From Bacteroidota bacterium (GTDB taxonomy: Bacteria; Bacteroidota; Ignavibacteria; UBA10030; SZUA-254), in assembly GCA_020056225.1 (NCBI GenBank), contig JAGVIE010000061.1, positions 1-64,000 of the forward strand: a stretch of DNA of 64,000 bases, given 5' to 3'. The position numbers and the translations under genes were made by a program. Shown piece after piece: positions 18,720-27,793 of this stretch (the stretch's first letter is position 1; every line of letters starts with the position of its first letter). The notes below the pieces were generated by a model. That model had not been told where the DNA came from. It worked only from the letters and a program-made list of their open reading frames with translations, and ran no database searches.

Positions 18720-20141
18720 TCACAATGGCGATGAATTAATCATTGTTTCGATTTTTGTTACCGTTATCTCCGCATTCATCACGCAATCGCCCACAGCGAT
18801 ACCCCCGCGATAGTTGCTGCAAATGAATGTTCCGGGATAATTCTGCTCGAATCTTTCCATCTTGTCGAGAATTTTCTGGTACCCTAGATTATATTGCGGG
18901 ATAGCTTTATCCCATCGAATTATTTTTGAATATACAGGGCGACCTTCAATTCCCATAAGGGATCGTAGTTCTTCCAGAACGAGAGTTGTTATTTGCTCAT
19001 CGTTCCTGGTTGTCAGTTCGGGTTGGCGGGCACCGCCAACGAATGTGGTAAGTGCTATGCAATCAGCGGGAGATCTTTTTGGAAAAAGTATCGATGACCA
19101 TATCGTACCTAATATTTTCCGATGTTCAACTTCGGGAACGAGAAATCCAAAGCCATCCAACGGTCGTTCGATTTGATCCGATTTGAAACCGAGAAAAACT
19201 TCAGCCACGGGTGGATAGTAAATCGATTCTAATGTCTTTGCCATTTCAGGATCGATAGGACGGATTATGCTCGCAGTCGAGCGTGCAGGTGCTGCCAGCA
19301 CTACTGTTTCTGATTCGACTGATTCTCGTTCACCGTTATGCGTGTATGTGATTGAATAAACCGGGTGATTTCCAACTTTCCTCGGAATAATTTGTTCAAC
19401 AGAACAGTTAAGTTTCAGGGAATTCCCTAAATGTTCAGCAATACTGTCTGGGAACACTTGCATTCCATCGAGGAATGAAAAAAGTTTTGCGCGGTCTTTT
19501 GCAATTTCTTTTCGCTCCTTGCGTTCCTTGCGAGAACCAATCATTCCCTTGACCAGCCCACCGTATTTTTCTTCGAGCGAATACAATTTTGGAAATGCAG
19601 CTCGAACAGAAAGTTCTTCCGGATTACCGGCATAAACACCTGCAACAAAAGGATTTATTCCATAATCGAGAAACTCCTTACCAAGCCGCCTCTCAACGAA
19701 TTCAGCGACAGTTTCTTCTTTCATCGCCCTACCGATAAATGGCTCTTTAAATAGCCGTAACTTACCGCCTGCCGTCCAAAGTTTGGTCGTCAGGAATGTA
19801 CCTATATTCATCGGCAGTGAATTAAGTTTCCCATCCCTCACAATATATCTATTAGAAGCTTCACCGCTCGCATAAATACTCTGGTCAAGAATTCCCAATT
19901 CACCGAAGAGCTGTTTGAGAAGCGGTGTAGTTTCAAGAGCACTATTGGGACCACTCTCGATGAGCCAGCCGTGGTCATGCAAGGTTTTCATTGTTCCACC
20001 CGGCTCTTCATCTTTTTCCAAAACTGTAACATCGAATCCTTTTTTCTTCAGCCAATAAGCAACGCACAGCCCGGAGATGCCTGCGCCAATAATGACAACG
20101 GATTTAGTATTACGGATTTGGGATTGGGAATTATTTTCCAT
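18720..20141 (-). CDS. hemY: protoporphyrinogen oxidase, FAD-dependent (HemY/HemG type)
   Basis: Oxidises protoporphyrinogen IX (or coproporphyrinogen III in the CgoX variant) using FAD. The 473-residue protein begins with a dinucleotide-binding GAGISGLCVAYWLKK motif and has the C-terminal FAD contact 'YRGGIAVGDCVMNAE'. The family-typical 'GGTMKTLHDHGWLIESGPNS' follows the FAD motif. It lies 91 bases downstream of hemH. Since no hemQ is present in the window, whether it acts in the protoporphyrin or coproporphyrin branch is not settled; Gram-negative context favours protoporphyrin. The N-terminal 13 residues are polar and lack a clear ribosome binding site. Confidence 0.93.
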   Translation of the reverse strand: MENNSQSQIRNTKSVVIIGAGISGLCVAYWLKKKGFDVTVLEKDEEPGGTMKTLHDHGWLIESGPNSALETTPLLKQLFGELGILDQSIYASGEASNRYIVRDGKLNSLPMNIGTFLTTKLWTAGGKLRLFKEPFIGRAMKEETVAEFVERRLGKEFLDYGINPFVAGVYAGNPEELSVRAAFPKLYSLEEKYGGLVKGMIGSRKERKERKEIAKDRAKLFSFLDGMQVFPDSIAEHLGNSLKLNCSVEQIIPRKVGNHPVYSITYTHNGERESVESETVVLAAPARSTASIIRPIDPEMAKTLESIYYPPVAEVFLGFKSDQIERPLDGFGFLVPEVEHRKILGTIWSSILFPKRSPADCIALTTFVGGARQPELTTRNDEQITTLVLEELRSLMGIEGRPVYSKIIRWDKAIPQYNLGYQKILDKMERFEQNYPGTFICSNYRGGIAVGDCVMNAEITVTKIETMINSSPL

Positions 20142-20232
20142 GGTATTTAATTAAAAAATCAAAATTCATAAATAAAAAAAATATGTGTGTTTCCATTATT
20201 ATGTAATTTAATCGGTAATTCGTAATCTGTCA

Positions 20233-21204
20233 TTATACTTTTTCCATAACCAATTCGGTTAAACATTGGATGAACTTTGGAGAATCATTTAGAGCAGGCA
20301 TTAATTCAAACTGTTCTACGCCAAGCTGTTCAGCTTCTCGACGAATCTCAATATTAATCTCGTTCAGGGTTTCAAGATGCTCGGTAACGAACGATATCGG
20401 AATAATTAAAAAATGTTTTCTTCCGTTTGCCGCAAGATTCTGAATCGTTTCACGCAGTGACGGCTCCAGCCATTTCACCGGACCGACTTTGCTCTGATAA
20501 CAGAGAGTATGAGTAGAATTCCACTGACCTCTTTCCATAACTAATCGGACTGTTTCTTCGATTTGTTCTTTATACGGATCACCCTTTTTAACAAGACTCG
20601 CCGGGGTTCCGTGCGCGCTAACTATCAGATCAACCTCCTCTTGACTTATATGAGAAAACTTCATTAACGCTTTCTGAATATTCTCAACAATCGCTTCGAT
20701 GTAAAGCGGATGGTTATGAAACGATGAAATCGTTTTAGCGGATGATGGGAAATTTTTTTTGAGCGCACATTGTCGATTCCATTCGTTCAAACTCGAACCG
20801 GTGGTTGCTTTCGAGTAATGGGGATAGAGCGGAAGAAGAATGATCTTTTCAAACTGTTCTTTTTGTATTGAGGTAACAACTTCTTCCGTAAGCGGATGCC
20901 AGTATCGCATTGCGATAAAAACTTTTGCAGAGATTGTTTTATTCAACTCGCGTTCGAGAGAAGCCGCCTGAGTTTTTGTATGCTCAAGAATAGGAGATTT
21001 ACCGCCGATGATCTGGTATTTCTCAATAACTTTTTCTGAACGTCTGGATGATATAAATCGGGCGAGCGGCTTTCGTGCAAGGAATGCTCCGGGGAAATCG
21101 ATGATATCAGGATCGCAGAAGAGATTGTAAAGAAATGGTTTAACGGCATCGAGCGAATCCGGTCCGCCAAGCTGAAATAGCACTACTGCAATTTTATCTG
21201 GCAC
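20233..21204 (-). CDS. hemH: ferrochelatase
   Basis: Inserts iron into the porphyrin, the final step of heme synthesis. The 323-residue protein starts 'IAVVLFQLGGPDSLDAV' and contains the metal-binding His of 'IVSAHGTPASLV' and the Glu region 'PISFVTEHLETL' (conserved HxxxHxE-like element reduced to EHLE as in the family). It starts nine bases after hemE. No [2Fe-2S] C-terminal extension is seen. Confidence 0.95.
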   Translation of the reverse strand: MPDKIAVVLFQLGGPDSLDAVKPFLYNLFCDPDIIDFPGAFLARKPLARFISSRRSEKVIEKYQIIGGKSPILEHTKTQAASLERELNKTISAKVFIAMRYWHPLTEEVVTSIQKEQFEKIILLPLYPHYSKATTGSSLNEWNRQCALKKNFPSSAKTISSFHNHPLYIEAIVENIQKALMKFSHISQEEVDLIVSAHGTPASLVKKGDPYKEQIEETVRLVMERGQWNSTHTLCYQSKVGPVKWLEPSLRETIQNLAANGRKHFLIIPISFVTEHLETLNEINIEIRREAEQLGVEQFELMPALNDSPKFIQCLTELVMEKV

Positions 21205-21213
21205 TTTTTAACC

Positions 21214-22257
21214 TTACAGATGATATCGTGAGCTTTCTTCTTTTACAGCCCGAACAAATTCCCTCGCATGTTCAACTGGAATATCCGGCAGAATACCGTG
21301 ACCGAGATTGAAAATATGCCCCGAGCCTTTTCCGAACTTTTCAAGAATAGATTTTACTTCCTGCCGGATTATTTCCGGTTTTGAATACAGGATTGTCGGA
21401 TCCATGTTCCCTTGTAGAGCAACGCGGTCACCAACAATTTTCTTTGCATCACCGATATCAATCGTCCAATCTAATCCAATCACTTGACAGCCGGTTGAAG
21501 CAATCTTTTCAATTGAATGCCCACAATCTTTACAAAAGACAATAATCGGTGCCCCATTGGTTTTGGTTTCAGCGATGACTTGCTTGATGTATCGTAATGA
21601 AAATTCCTCAAATGCATCCTGTGTCAAAATCCCACCCCATGTATCGAATATTTGTATCGCTTGCGCACCCGCTTCGATTTGTGCACTGAGATATAAGGAT
21701 ACTGCTTTGGCAAGTTTGTCAAGTAGAATGTGGGCAAGCTTCGGTTCATTGTAAATCAGTTCTTTGATGTATCGGAAATTTTTTGAACCATGTCCCTCAA
21801 CCATGTACGAAGCGAGCGTCCACGGAGAACCTGAAAATCCAATTAACGGAACTCTTCCATTCAATTGTCGGCGTGTTAAACTCAGAGCATCCATGACGAA
21901 CTTGAGTTTGTCGGTTGGATCGGGAATAAAAAGTTTTGTAATATCGCCAGATGAACGCAATGGCGACGGGAAGCGTGGTCCTCCTTTGCCTTCCTCGACT
22001 ATCAATTCCATCCCCATTGCCTCGGGAATAACGAGAATGTCTGAAAAAATAATCGCCGCATCAACGTCAATTATATCTACCGGCTGTATTGTTACTTCAG
22101 CCGCAAGCGCGGGAGTTTTACAGAGCGTTAGAAAATCTGCTTTGGCTCTGACAGCACGATACTCTGGTAAGTATCGTCCTGCCTGACGCATCAGCCAGAC
22201 TGGGGTGTATGGAGTTGGTTGGCGAAGACATGCTTTTAAAAATGTATCGTTTGTCAT
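21214..22257 (-). CDS. hemE: uroporphyrinogen decarboxylase
   Basis: Decarboxylates the four acetate side chains of uroporphyrinogen III to coproporphyrinogen III. The 347-residue protein has the N-terminal signature 'PVWLMRQAGRYLPEYR' and the second signature 'PLIGFSGSPWTLASYM'. It lies between hemD (16-base gap) and hemH (nine-base gap). Its product needs a coproporphyrinogen oxidase (HemF or HemN) that is not encoded in this window. Confidence 0.97.
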   Translation of the reverse strand: MTNDTFLKACLRQPTPYTPVWLMRQAGRYLPEYRAVRAKADFLTLCKTPALAAEVTIQPVDIIDVDAAIIFSDILVIPEAMGMELIVEEGKGGPRFPSPLRSSGDITKLFIPDPTDKLKFVMDALSLTRRQLNGRVPLIGFSGSPWTLASYMVEGHGSKNFRYIKELIYNEPKLAHILLDKLAKAVSLYLSAQIEAGAQAIQIFDTWGGILTQDAFEEFSLRYIKQVIAETKTNGAPIIVFCKDCGHSIEKIASTGCQVIGLDWTIDIGDAKKIVGDRVALQGNMDPTILYSKPEIIRQEVKSILEKFGKGSGHIFNLGHGILPDIPVEHAREFVRAVKEESSRYHL

Positions 22258-22273
22258 AATGTAAATTTAGATT

Positions 22274-23047
22274 TTAGATTTCTGATTGATAATGATTTTG
22301 GATCGCTTCCACAAGTCCTTCGATAGTGGATTGAGTCGGCTGAATATCGACATCTAATCCGCACTCTTCAATGGCGTTTGCAGTCGAGGGTCCTATTGCG
22401 GCGATCATCGTCCCTTTCGGAAATTGTTTTGTTTTGATAAGGTAAAAAAAATTTTTCACCGTTGATGGACTGGTAAAGGTAATAACGTCAATCTTACCAT
22501 TGCTTAACAATGTTTTAACTTCTTTGATATTCGCGGGAGTAGGAATCCTGGTTTCGTAAACGATGACTTCATCTACTGAAGCGCCCAGCGATTTTAAAGC
22601 TTCGGGCAGCGTGTCTTTTGCCAGATTTCCTTTTGGGAACAGAAAATATTTTCCCGTCAAATCTTCCTGCTGTAACATCGAAGCTAAATCTTGTGCAGTG
22701 AACTTTTCCGGCATCAATGTAACAGTTAATCCGTAATCATCCAAAGCTCGTTTTGTTTTTTCACCGACTGCCAGCAGAGCTTTTCCTTTTAATAATTGCG
22801 CAGAAATATTCTGCTCTACAAACCGTTGAAAGAAATATTCAACTCCGTTTACGCTCGTGAAGGCAATTCCATCAAACATATACAAGTTTTTTAATGATTG
22901 ATCCAGCTTGTCCCACGAGCCCGGTTTTGTAATTTCGATAGTTGGGAAAATTATTGGAATTCCGTTTTGTTCTTTTATCAATCTCACAAAAATATCTGTC
23001 TGATGAGCGGCGCGCGTTATTAAAATTGTCTTGCCTGAAAGGCTCAT
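22274..23047 (-). CDS. hemD: uroporphyrinogen-III synthase
   Basis: Cyclises hydroxymethylbilane with inversion of ring D. The 257-residue protein is weakly conserved, as usual for HemD. It has the two-lobe Rossmann-like organisation, with 'ILITRAAHQTDIF' at the N-terminus and the conserved 'IDVITFTSPSTVKNFF' and 'IAAIGPSTANAIEECG' elements in the second lobe. It lies 20 bases after hemC and is not fused to a methyltransferase. Confidence 0.92.
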   Translation of the reverse strand: MSLSGKTILITRAAHQTDIFVRLIKEQNGIPIIFPTIEITKPGSWDKLDQSLKNLYMFDGIAFTSVNGVEYFFQRFVEQNISAQLLKGKALLAVGEKTKRALDDYGLTVTLMPEKFTAQDLASMLQQEDLTGKYFLFPKGNLAKDTLPEALKSLGASVDEVIVYETRIPTPANIKEVKTLLSNGKIDVITFTSPSTVKNFFYLIKTKQFPKGTMIAAIGPSTANAIEECGLDVDIQPTQSTIEGLVEAIQNHYQSEI

Positions 23048-23067
23048 TTTTATAAATCAAAAAGGAA

Positions 23068-24024
23068 TCATTTTGAGTAATTAATATTGCGGATTTGATC
23101 GAGAATTTCTTTGCCTCCGCTTTCCGCCAATGTTTTGGCGAGCTGTATGCCTAAATTTTCTGCTTCATCGGGATTGCCTTTAATTGAGCCGCGTATAATC
23201 TTTTTTCCATCCAGACTGCCGATTAACGCGTCCATGATAAACACGTTTTCTTCGATTCGTGCAAACGCTCCAATCGGAATCTGGCAGCCGCCTTCCAGAG
23301 CATGAAGAAATGCCCGCTCGCCTGAAGTCGCGCAGGTTGTTGCCTCGCTGGCTAATGGCTGAAGAAAATCTTTTAATTTTTCATCTTCTTCTCTTATCTC
23401 GATTCCTAAGGCTCCCTGCCCGATAGCGGGAAGCATAATATCAAACGGCAGGATTTCTGTTATTCGATTTTGAAAACCGAGCCGGGTTACACCCGCATAA
23501 GCGAGTATCATTCCATCCCACTCAGATGAGTCGAGTTTGGCAAACCTTGTATTCAGGTTACCACGAAGATCGATAATCTCCAGATCTTGCCGCCAGCTCA
23601 ACGCCTGACACTTTCGTCTTAGACTGCCGGTGGCAATTTTTGCCTTCACGGGAACATCTGAAAATTTTTTGTAATTTTTCTGCGGATGGGAAATAAAAAC
23701 ATCGCGGACATCTTCGCGTTTTGTAATAGCGGCGAGCGTCAATCCTTTCGGAAGGTTTGTCGGAACATCTTTTAAGCTATGAACGGCCAGGTCAATGTGA
23801 TGATCCAATAAAGCCAGCTCAATTTCCTTTGTGAACAATCCCTTGTCGCCGATTTTCGATAATGGCGAATCTAGAATTTTATCCCCGGTAGTATTGATGA
23901 TCTCGATTTCAATGTGGCACTTGGGATGAAACCGCGTGAGTTCTTTCTTCACCCACTCTGCTTGCCAAAGCGCGAGCTGACTTCCTCGAGTACCGATAAT
24001 AACTTTATTCAATGCAGCGGTCAT
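23068..24024 (-). CDS. hemC: porphobilinogen deaminase (hydroxymethylbilane synthase)
   Basis: Polymerises four porphobilinogens to hydroxymethylbilane on a covalently bound dipyrromethane. The 318-residue protein starts with 'IIGTRGSQLALWQAEWV' and carries the cofactor Cys in 'ALEGGCQIPIGAFA'. The Arg-rich substrate stretch 'KIATGSLRRKCQAL' is present. It begins two bases after the hemA stop, implying translational coupling. Confidence 0.97.
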   Translation of the reverse strand: MTAALNKVIIGTRGSQLALWQAEWVKKELTRFHPKCHIEIEIINTTGDKILDSPLSKIGDKGLFTKEIELALLDHHIDLAVHSLKDVPTNLPKGLTLAAITKREDVRDVFISHPQKNYKKFSDVPVKAKIATGSLRRKCQALSWRQDLEIIDLRGNLNTRFAKLDSSEWDGMILAYAGVTRLGFQNRITEILPFDIMLPAIGQGALGIEIREEDEKLKDFLQPLASEATTCATSGERAFLHALEGGCQIPIGAFARIEENVFIMDALIGSLDGKKIIRGSIKGNPDEAENLGIQLAKTLAESGGKEILDQIRNINYSK

Positions 24025-24026
24025 TA

Positions 24027-25295
24027 TTAATCCTTTTTTTCTAAACCAAAAAGATGCCTTAGTGTGTGGATCTTATTGCGGGTTTCAGTTTCGCTGTGTT
24101 CGGGAGTTCCGTTTTTCAGATTTGCCATCGGTGTATGCAGGATTTTATTTACAATGCGCTTTGTCAGAATTTCAAGTTCTTCGTACTTATCTGCCGCAAA
24201 ATGATGGCGGTGTTTTTCAACTTCTGAACTACGGATAGATTCAAATCGATCTCGAAGTTGCTGGATTGTAGGAATTACTTCGAGCGAGTCGTGCCAATTT
24301 TTAAACCGCGTTAATTCATCCAGAATGATTTGCTGGATTTTCGGAACTTCAGCGTTTCTGTGAGCAAGATTTATGCTGATGATTTGGTTTAGAGCATCCA
24401 TGTCGTGGAGAAACACATTGTCAATAGTATTTGATTCCGGATCGATGTTGCGGGGTAATCCGATATCTATGACAAATAATGGTTTATTTCCGCGAGCCTT
24501 CATTGCTTGCCGTATATCTCCGGCAGAAAGAATGTAGGATGGCGCTTCGACAGAACTGATCACAATGTCGACATGAGAAAGCTCTGCCTGTAAATTTTCA
24601 AAATCAGCAACACGCCCGCCAAGTTTGCCGGCAAGATCTTCGGCTCGTTTCCTGGTTCGGTTTGTGATTATAAGGTTTCCAAGATTTCTTCCGGCAAGGT
24701 GTTTTGCCGTAAGCTCACCTGTTTCTCCGGCGCCAATGAGTAAAGCAGTGTGATTGGAGAGGTCTTCGAAAATCTTCGATGCAAGTTCAGCGGCGGCATA
24801 ACTGACAGATACAGCGCCTTCGGCGATCTCAGTTTCAGCGCGGGCGCGTTTCCCGACGTGAAATGCCGCAGTGAAGAGTCGATTGAGTAAAAATCCGGCA
24901 GTCTGGTTTTCAACTGCGAGAGCGAAAGCTTCTTTCATCTGGTTAAGAATTTGTACATCTCCCAACACCATTGAATCTATGCCGGAAGCGACACCGAAGA
25001 TATGCTTAACGACATTTAACGAAGAAATAGAGTAAAAATGATTCTCCTGGAAGAAAAGTTCCGCCCCTTTTTGTTGCGCCAATATTTTCCATAATGGCTC
25101 ACCAGAAAGCTCCGTGTTATGCTGCACGTAATATAATTCCGTACGGTTGCAAGTTGAGACTAAAACCGTTTCCTTGAAATATTTTTCTTTATAAAAAGAT
25201 AGAATTGTAGGAATCTCGTTTGCCGAGAACCATAATTTCTCCCTAACGTCGATAGGGGCTGAACGATGATTTATACCGAGACAAAATATATTCAT
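24027..25295 (-). CDS. hemA: glutamyl-tRNA reductase
   Basis: First committed step of C5-type tetrapyrrole synthesis, reducing glutamyl-tRNA to glutamate-1-semialdehyde. The 422-residue protein has 'GINHRSAPIDVREKL', the catalytic Cys in 'VSTCNRTELYYV', the NADPH motif 'LLIGAGETGELTAKHL' and a C-terminal dimerisation helix region. A candidate promoter with TATAAT lies about 35-60 bases upstream, so it may be transcribed separately from the HemX/CcsA-like gene as well as with it. Confidence 0.97.
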   Translation of the reverse strand: MNIFCLGINHRSAPIDVREKLWFSANEIPTILSFYKEKYFKETVLVSTCNRTELYYVQHNTELSGEPLWKILAQQKGAELFFQENHFYSISSLNVVKHIFGVASGIDSMVLGDVQILNQMKEAFALAVENQTAGFLLNRLFTAAFHVGKRARAETEIAEGAVSVSYAAAELASKIFEDLSNHTALLIGAGETGELTAKHLAGRNLGNLIITNRTRKRAEDLAGKLGGRVADFENLQAELSHVDIVISSVEAPSYILSAGDIRQAMKARGNKPLFVIDIGLPRNIDPESNTIDNVFLHDMDALNQIISINLAHRNAEVPKIQQIILDELTRFKNWHDSLEVIPTIQQLRDRFESIRSSEVEKHRHHFAADKYEELEILTKRIVNKILHTPMANLKNGTPEHSETETRNKIHTLRHLFGLEKKD

Positions 25296-25329
25296 AAGAA
25301 CGATGTGGATTTATGATTTAAAAACCACA

Positions 25330-25357
25330 AATTATATGTCACCTGTGTTGCTTCGTA
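25330..25357 (-). promoter_or_regulatory. candidate hemA promoter
   Basis: On the minus strand a TATAAT (25335 to 25330) lies 16 bases from a weak -35 TTACGA (25357 to 25352), in the 85-base gap between the HemX/CcsA-like gene and hemA. The -10 is perfect and the -35 poor. Confidence 0.4.
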
Positions 25358-25380
25358 ATTATCAAATCTAACTTGATGTA

Positions 25381-26205
25381 CTAATAAAATTTATGGAAAC
25401 CGCTGAAGAACATATTTATGATAGTCATGGAGAACATTGTAACCGCGAAACCAATCAGAGACAGCACCATGATGCGCCTGCCCTGCCAGCCGATTATTTT
25501 TTTTGCCGCAAGGCCTATTGCATAAACAATCCAGATAGCTATTGTGCCGATAAGTTTCGGATCGGCATACGAAAATTTTTCTACTGCTTGCGGCATCCAG
25601 ATAAGTCCAACAATGATGGCGATAGTTAAAAGAATAAATCCCAAAACAGTTGCAGTGAAACTCATTCCTTCCAATATCTCCAGATTAGGCAGGCGTTTGT
25701 AGATAACGCTGAAATGACTCGACTTAATATCATGATAAAGCATAAGATATAAGAAACCGTATACCCCCGATATTGTAATAGCCGCATATCCAAGAAGAGC
25801 GCTGGTTACATGAAAACCAAGCAAGTAACTTCTCAGTATCGGAGGAATGACAGTTAATTCCTTTATAAAAATCGATGATATGGTTTGGAAAAAAAATGGA
25901 AGCATTAAAATAAAATAGCCGGTCATTTTACTCCTCGTGCGGATCTCTATATAAGAATAGGAGAAAATAACCGCAAATGCGATTAAAGAGAGAATTTCAA
26001 AGATTGTCGTGATAGGTGGATGGCTGTATTCGAGCGTCCTAATGATGATGTAACAAGCGTGAGAAAGAAGCGTGGCATACAAAAAATAAGGTGCGAGACG
26101 TTCTGCGAGCTTATTACTGCGAAAAAAAATTTTCGCATATACCCAAATTGTACTGAAATAGAAAAAGGGCAGCAGAATTTCAAAAATTTGCAGATATAAG
26201 CGCAT
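25381..26205 (-). CDS. HemX/CcsA-like membrane protein
   Basis: The 274-residue protein has about eight hydrophobic helices and belongs to the CcsA/CcmC/HemX superfamily of heme-handling proteins. 'LLGFHVTSALLGYAAI' carries the conserved His of this family, and a second His is in 'LLSHACY'. The tryptophan-rich WWD heme loop of true cytochrome c synthases is degenerate: the expected 'SWDPKE' reads 'SYADPK' and flanking tryptophans are mostly missing. Together with its position directly upstream of hemA this favours a HemX-like role (control of glutamyl-tRNA reductase in Bacillus) over cytochrome c maturation. A CcsA with altered loop remains possible. Confidence 0.75.
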   Translation of the reverse strand: MRLYLQIFEILLPFFYFSTIWVYAKIFFRSNKLAERLAPYFLYATLLSHACYIIIRTLEYSHPPITTIFEILSLIAFAVIFSYSYIEIRTRSKMTGYFILMLPFFFQTISSIFIKELTVIPPILRSYLLGFHVTSALLGYAAITISGVYGFLYLMLYHDIKSSHFSVIYKRLPNLEILEGMSFTATVLGFILLTIAIIVGLIWMPQAVEKFSYADPKLIGTIAIWIVYAIGLAAKKIIGWQGRRIMVLSLIGFAVTMFSMTIINMFFSGFHKFY

Positions 26206-26314
26206 TTTGTAATTATCAAATTGAATATGAATAAGATAATCAAATCTTTCCCGATTTTCAAAAAATCAGATTAAGAGCTCTGTATTCAATATATTCAAAT
26301 GATCACTCATCAAC

Positions 26315-26343
26315 TTGCAAGTCCGCTATGTCTTTATTATATT
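26315..26343 (+). promoter_or_regulatory. candidate promoter of the dipeptidase gene
   Basis: TTGCAA (26315-26320), a 17-base spacer and TATATT (26338-26343) lie 46 bases upstream of the M20 peptidase, in the 184-base divergent region facing the HemX/CcsA-like gene. A weaker minus-strand candidate (TTGAAA, 17 bases, TATCTT) lies in the same gap. Confidence 0.55.
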
Positions 26344-26389
26344 GATTTCGCAATTCTTTACTTTCTCAAGAATTTTTTTTTAGTGTCAC

Positions 26390-27769
26390 ATGAACTCAAT
26401 TCTACATTTTATCGAAGATAATCAAACGCGTTACCTCGATGAGTTAAAAACTTTCCTGTCGATTCCCAGCGTCAGTACAAATCCACAGAATAAATCCGAT
26501 ATGGAAAAATGCGCACACTGGCTGAGTGATCATCTGAAAAATATCGGTTTGGATCACATCCAAATTTTTCCGACAGAGGGTCACCCGATTGTATATGGAG
26601 ATTGGCTTCACGCACCAGGGAAACCGACAGTTTTAATCTACGGGCACTACGATGTTCAACCACCGGAGCCTATCGAATTGTGGACGTCACCACCTTTCGA
26701 GGCAACCATCCGCGATGGGAATCTCTATGCAAGAGGAGCTTCCGATGATAAAGGACAAGTTTTTATTCATCTGAAAGCAATTGAAGCCTACCTGAAAAAC
26801 GCCGGCAAGCTGCCGATTAACATCAAATTTATAATCGAGGGTGAAGAGGAAATTGGAAGCGACCATCTTGAGCCGTTTATAAAAACTCATAAAGAATTGC
26901 TTAAAACTAATTTGGTTTTGATTTCAGATACGTCTATGTTCGCGAAGGGCATTCCTTCTGTTTGTTACAGCTTAAGGGGTTTAAGTTATATGCAGATCGA
27001 CTTGGTAGGTCCCGGCAAGGATTTACATTCGGGTTCCTATGGCGGTTCAGTACATAATCCTATTCAGGCATTAACTGAGATTGTCGCACAACTTCATGAT
27101 AAAAACGGACGTATAACGATACCCGGATTTTATAATGATGTCCGAAAACTGACTAAAGAAGAACGAAACGCTTTCAAGAAACTACCATGGAGTGATAAAA
27201 AATTTGCAAAAGACTTGAATGTGAAAGTTCTATACGGTGAGAAAGGGTTTACTACTCTTGAACGTCTCTGGGCACGACCTACTCTGGAATGCAACGGCAT
27301 CTGGGGCGGATTTACTGGTGAAGGTGCAAAGACCGTTCTTCCCTCAAAAGCATCAGCTAAAATATCTATGCGCTTAGTACCTGATCAAGATCCGGATAAG
27401 ATTGCGAAACTTTTTGAAAAACATATCAGGAAAATAACTCCTAAATCTGTCCACATCACAGTGAAGAATTTGCATGGTGGTCATCCCGCTATAACTCCCA
27501 TCGATAGTCCCGGAGTGCGGGCGGCAGTTGCAGCTCTTGAAAAAGGCTTCGGCAAAAAGCCGCTTTATCAGCGGGAAGGCGGTTCGATCCCGATCGTCGT
27601 ACAATTCAAGCAATTATTAGGAGCCGATACCGTTCTTCTCGGATTCGGATTACCCGATGAAAATGCGCACGCACCTAACGAGTTCATCTTCCTTGATAAT
27701 TTTTTCGGCGGCATCAGAACGGTCGCTCATTTTTATAATGAGTTTCCGAATTATATCTCTAAAAAATAG
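26390..27769 (+). CDS. M20-family metallodipeptidase
   Basis: Zinc peptidase of the M20 (ArgE/DapE/CNDP) family, probably cleaving dipeptides in the cytoplasm. Metal and catalytic residues are visible in 'LIYGHYDVQPPEP' (His and Asp), 'ARGASDDKGQ' (bridging Asp), 'IIEGEEEIGS' (general-base Glu and metal Glu), 'LISDTSMF' (Asp) and 'DENAHAPNEF' (His). At 459 residues it matches the CNDP-like dipeptidase branch. It is 24 bases upstream of the adenosyltransferase gene, so the two are probably co-transcribed although functionally unrelated. Confidence 0.92.
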   Translation: MNSILHFIEDNQTRYLDELKTFLSIPSVSTNPQNKSDMEKCAHWLSDHLKNIGLDHIQIFPTEGHPIVYGDWLHAPGKPTVLIYGHYDVQPPEPIELWTSPPFEATIRDGNLYARGASDDKGQVFIHLKAIEAYLKNAGKLPINIKFIIEGEEEIGSDHLEPFIKTHKELLKTNLVLISDTSMFAKGIPSVCYSLRGLSYMQIDLVGPGKDLHSGSYGGSVHNPIQALTEIVAQLHDKNGRITIPGFYNDVRKLTKEERNAFKKLPWSDKKFAKDLNVKVLYGEKGFTTLERLWARPTLECNGIWGGFTGEGAKTVLPSKASAKISMRLVPDQDPDKIAKLFEKHIRKITPKSVHITVKNLHGGHPAITPIDSPGVRAAVAALEKGFGKKPLYQREGGSIPIVVQFKQLLGADTVLLGFGLPDENAHAPNEFIFLDNFFGGIRTVAHFYNEFPNYISKK

Positions 27770-27793
27770 CGGACTAATTTTTCTTACATCAAT

